Source: Bacteriovoracaceae bacterium UBA6153
GTDB taxonomy: Bacteria > Bdellovibrionota > Bacteriovoracia > Bacteriovoracales > Bacteriovoracaceae
Direction: 5' to 3'
Assembly (NCBI GenBank): GCA_002428265.1
Contig: DIUR01000006.1
Location: forward strand, 1 to 7,775
DNA: 7,775 nucleotides
The stretch's first letter is position 1, and the number at the start of each line of letters is the position of its first letter. The position numbers were made by a program, and so were the translations under genes. Shown one piece after another: positions 5,802-7,775 of this stretch. The notes below the pieces were generated by a model. That model was not told the origin of the DNA. It saw nothing but the letters and a program-made list of their open reading frames with translations, and did no database searches.

Positions 5802-5812
5802 AAACCTATTTA

Positions 5813-6724
5813 ATGGAATGGCTACCAGAAGTTTGTACTCAGTTACATGGGGAGATGGTCAAAATCTATTGGCTAATAATTCTTCCCATGATCGTGCTCC
5901 TAATCGTGCTTGAAATGTTCAAGACTCAAGACAAAAGTCCAGATGCCGGAAAAATTTTAACCCGTGCAGTTGCTTCAGTGCTGATGCTCATCTCATTTAA
6001 AGAAACTATCAACTTGATAGGCTTTATTGGTGATGGGATAGCCGATAAAATTGATGGACTCGCTAAAATGCCTCAGATACTCGAAGCATTTTCCCTAAAT
6101 TTTAGTCGTGATGCTCCTGCACTTTATAAAGTAAGAGAGCTATTTATTTTTCTGCTAAATTTCTTGTCTTATTTTATTGCGTACTTTGGAATTTTTGTCA
6201 CAGATGCTCTTATCCACTTTAGTTGGTCGATTCTCTACGTCTGTGCTCCGCTCATGATTCTTTGTTATATCCCAGAGAATACGGCGCAAATTTGCAAGAA
6301 CCTTTATAAGGGACTCTTTACCGTGATCTCATGGAAAATCATGTGGTCAATTTTAGGAGTTCTACTTTTAAAACTTGCAGTGGCACCTACTACAGATAAT
6401 AGTGAAAATATTATCACGACTTCTATTATTAACCTATGCATTGCACTTTCAATTCTCTTAGTTCCGATTTTCACAAAGTCACTTATTGGAGATGGAATTA
6501 GCTCTTTTGCTTCAGGTATTGCTACCGTTCCAGGCCTCGCGGCCATGGGAGTTGGGAAAACAGTTCTAAGTGCTCCCGTTCAAAAAGGTGCTCAGTGGAC
6601 AGGTGGAAAAATAAGAGACAGTTGGAAGAAAATTAAAGGAGGTGAAAAAAATAGTGATTTTATGAAATCAAATGCAGTTCAAAAAAATGACAACAAGAAA
6701 AATTCAAACTTTATTAAAAAGTAA
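5813..6724 (+). CDS. virB6: VirB6/TrbL-like polytopic T4SS inner-membrane protein
   Basis: A 303-residue protein from ATG 5813. Hydrophobic segments fall at about residues 18-36, 50-73, 110-130, 135-153, 168-191 and 200-220. A glycine/alanine-rich stretch follows (GDGISSFASGIATVPGLAAMG), then a basic, lysine/asparagine-rich cytoplasmic-type tail. Multiple spans, a central loop and a tryptophan-containing region between spans (WKIMWSILG) fit VirB6/TrbL, the inner-membrane channel component that carries substrate between VirB4/VirB11 and the periplasmic core. Upstream residues readable from TTG 5720 are not favoured because the strong SD is at 5795-5801. The gene is followed 14 bases later by the virB8-like gene. 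An exact anti-SD-like sequence and an A7 run lie near its 3' end. The family call is from topology and synteny; VirB6 proteins diverge strongly in sequence. Confidence 0.85.
   Translation: MEWLPEVCTQLHGEMVKIYWLIILPMIVLLIVLEMFKTQDKSPDAGKILTRAVASVLMLISFKETINLIGFIGDGIADKIDGLAKMPQILEAFSLNFSRDAPALYKVRELFIFLLNFLSYFIAYFGIFVTDALIHFSWSILYVCAPLMILCYIPENTAQICKNLYKGLFTVISWKIMWSILGVLLLKLAVAPTTDNSENIITTSIINLCIALSILLVPIFTKSLIGDGISSFASGIATVPGLAAMGVGKTVLSAPVQKGAQWTGGKIRDSWKKIKGGEKNSDFMKSNAVQKNDNKKNSNFIKK
6634..6651 (+). other. Internal SD-like sequence abutting an A7 run in virB6
   Basis: TAAAGGAGGTGA (6634-6645) matches the complement of the 16S rRNA 3' end over 12 bases and runs straight into seven A residues (6645-6651). 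In the virB6 frame the end of this run reads A AAA AAT (6646-6652). A -1 slip there would meet TAG at 6652-6654, and a +1 slip would also end soon, at a TGA. No start codon in a useful frame lies at normal spacing, so it does not look like an internal initiation site. Confidence 0.45.
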
Positions 6725-6738
6725 AAGGAGAACATTAT

Positions 6739-7383
6739 TTGGATATTGAACAAAATGAAGTAAAACCCGAAAAAACGCAAAAGCCTTTTGTTAAAAGTGT
6801 CTTGGAGTTTCAAAGCAGACTAAAACTCTATGAAAAAATCATCCTATCACTCACTCTCGCCAATATTCTTTTTGGTGTGATGGTAGTTGGAACAATCTTT
6901 AGTAATCCTCTAGTCATTTTAGAAAGTGACGGAGAGAAACTAAGTTTTAAGTCTAGTCACAAAGAAGTAACCATCACAGAAAACGAAATTAAAAAACTTG
7001 TCGAAAAATTTATCCGAAGGCGTTACGAGTGGGACAAGTTTTCAATTGATGCAATGATGGCCAATCTTTCACCAATTATGTCCAGTGGTCTTAAATCAAA
7101 GATTGCAGATGATTTGGCTAAAGAGGAGAAAGCTTCAAAGTATTCAGCTTTTTCACAGTATGTTGGAAAAATCAATATAACCATTGATGAGCAAAATAAT
7201 ATCGTGGGAACCTTTGATAAGATTTTACGAATCCACAACAAACTGAGCGGTGACTTAGGGATAGAAAAAATCCCTCTGCTATCTGAAGCACAAGTAATGG
7301 TTAAAGTTATTACTGGAATGGTCACATATGAAAATCCACTAGGGCTTTATATCAATGCGGTTGTTAACTATGAGCCTCGTTAA
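6739..7383 (+). CDS. virB8: VirB8/TrbF-like bitopic T4SS assembly protein
   Basis: A 214-residue protein with a ~33-residue charged cytoplasmic N-terminus, one membrane helix (about residues 34-54, IILSLTLANILFGVMVVGTIF) and a ~160-residue periplasmic domain of alternating helices and strands. Examples are ENEIKKLVEKFIRRRYEW and later strands KINITIDEQNNIVGTF, AQVMVKVITGMVTY and LYINAVVNY. This is the layout of VirB8/TrbF, whose periplasmic NTF2-like domain nucleates assembly and contacts VirB9, VirB10 and VirB5. The start is TTG 6739 with AGGAG at 6726-6730, 8 bases upstream. The TAA at 7381-7383 overlaps the following virB9-like gene by 14 bases. The order virB6-virB8-virB9 supports the call. 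VirB7, when present, lies near here but is not seen between these genes. Confidence 0.87.
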   Translation: MDIEQNEVKPEKTQKPFVKSVLEFQSRLKLYEKIILSLTLANILFGVMVVGTIFSNPLVILESDGEKLSFKSSHKEVTITENEIKKLVEKFIRRRYEWDKFSIDAMMANLSPIMSSGLKSKIADDLAKEEKASKYSAFSQYVGKINITIDEQNNIVGTFDKILRIHNKLSGDLGIEKIPLLSEAQVMVKVITGMVTYENPLGLYINAVVNYEPR

Positions 7384-7775
7384 GTTTATCTTTGGTGTAG
7401 CGATTATCATTTTTTCCCCAGAAATATTCGCCCAAAGAAAAGAGATCAGAGAAGTTGATACTAATGATCGCTTGATGAAAGTTGTTAATCTTACCATGGG
7501 ACGCTCAACCGTTATAAGCTTTGAGCACAAACCACTAAAAATTGTTTCAGGAAACTCTAACTATTTTAATGTTGAGTTTGTTGGCAATGACTTAACCATC
7601 CAACCCCTTGCCCCTGTGGAAACAAATCTTTTTGTTTATACGGAGAAAGGAGCAAAGTTTGGTTTTATTCTTAAAGTTGGGCCTCTCTCTTTGTATGACG
7701 ACATTCTTTACATCAAGTGGAAAACCCAAAATGAAATTTTGATGAAAAGCTTGAAGCCGCAAAAGGTGCTACAGC
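7370..7775 (+). CDS. virB9: VirB9/TrbG-like outer-membrane core protein, N-terminal part
   Basis: The frame is open from ATG 7370 to the right edge: 135 complete codons, with the gene continuing beyond the window. It begins with a signal peptide (MSLVKFIFGVAIIIF, probable cleavage after IFA at residue 21). A beta-rich domain follows: KVVNLTMGRSTVISFEHKPLKIVSGNSNYFNVEF, then DLTIQPLAPVETNLFVYTEKGAKFGFILKVG. The pattern 'start-up strand, small turn, functional-value strand, TNLFVYT' is typical of the VirB9/TrbG/TraK N-terminal domain, which packs with VirB7 and VirB10 in the outer-membrane core complex. Only a weak SD-like GCGG precedes it, and the ATG lies inside the end of virB8, so coupling is likely. 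The C-terminal domain that reaches the outer membrane is outside the window. Confidence 0.85.
   Translation, partial: MSLVKFIFGVAIIIFSPEIFAQRKEIREVDTNDRLMKVVNLTMGRSTVISFEHKPLKIVSGNSNYFNVEFVGNDLTIQPLAPVETNLFVYTEKGAKFGFILKVGPLSLYDDILYIKWKTQNEILMKSLKPQKVLQ

Larger units (their letters stand above)
5485..5812. other. Non-coding stretch between the reverse gene and virB6
   Basis: About 330 bases with no convincing gene. It holds, left to right: the reverse gene's ribosome binding site, palindrome and possible -10; a direct repeat GAAAAGCG at 5641-5648 and 5672-5679; a GC-rich segment 5690-5730 with a 6-bp inverted repeat GGAGGG (5696-5701) / CCCTCC (5712-5717); the sequence CTTGAGGCCCTC (5719-5730), also found at 718-729; and the virB6 ribosome binding site. 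The promoter for the right-hand T4SS genes should lie here, because the terminator at 5071-5096 precedes it. I could not pick a convincing -35/-10 pair; TATTTT at 5651-5656 is one weak candidate. The virB6 frame is open from TTG 5720, but that upstream part is proline-rich and has no start signal. Confidence 0.6.

Noticed and set aside
5720..5812. N-terminal extension of VirB6 from TTG 5720
   Set aside because: There is no ribosome binding site at that TTG. A strong AGGAGGG lies between it and ATG 5813, and the extra residues look non-conserved and proline/arginine-rich.
1..7775. CRISPR array, rRNA, tRNA or insertion-sequence transposase
   Set aside because: No regularly spaced repeats, RNA gene signatures or transposase motifs were seen; the serine recombinase is the only recombination gene.

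Overview
The window is a stretch of a P-type (VirB/Trb-like) type IV secretion or conjugation gene cluster from an AT-rich Gram-negative bacterium. Signal peptides, an inner-membrane VirB6/VirB8 pair and the start of an outer-membrane VirB9-like protein indicate a diderm host. The AT-rich DNA combined with unusually frequent GGCC tetranucleotides reminds me of Bacteriovorax-like Bdellovibrionota. That placement is a weak impression, not a demonstration. It could be a plasmid, an integrative conjugative element or a chromosomal T4SS island; the window contains no replication, relaxase or integration gene that would decide.

Left block (1-4296), all on the + strand and tightly packed: the 3' end of an unrecognised gene, a VirB2/TrbC-like pilin precursor, a VirB3/TrbD-like membrane protein, a 61-residue unknown protein, the VirB4/TraC/TrbE-family ATPase (complete Walker A and B) and a VirB5/TrbJ-like secreted protein. 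Neighbours abut or overlap by 1 to 14 bases, so they are probably one translationally coupled operon. A strong imperfect hairpin lies inside the virB3-like coding region just after the pilin gene.

Middle block (4296-5812): the T4SS order is interrupted by a serine recombinase of the resolvase/invertase type, then a bidirectional-looking terminator, then a small secreted protein on the - strand, then a roughly 330-base non-coding stretch. The recombinase has its catalytic serine, but no ATG, GTG or TTG lies upstream of it in frame. A good Shine-Dalgarno instead sits 7 bases before an ATA codon.

Right block (5813-7775), + strand again: VirB6/TrbL-like polytopic protein, VirB8/TrbF-like bitopic protein and the N-terminal part of a VirB9/TrbG-like protein cut by the window edge. 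The overall order is VirB2-VirB3-(61 aa)-VirB4-VirB5-[recombinase, small reverse gene]-VirB6-VirB8-VirB9. The proteins would form the pilus (VirB2, VirB5), the energising ATPase (VirB4), the inner-membrane platform (VirB3, VirB6, VirB8) and the outer-membrane core (VirB9). I see no CRISPR array, tRNA, rRNA or insertion-sequence transposase.
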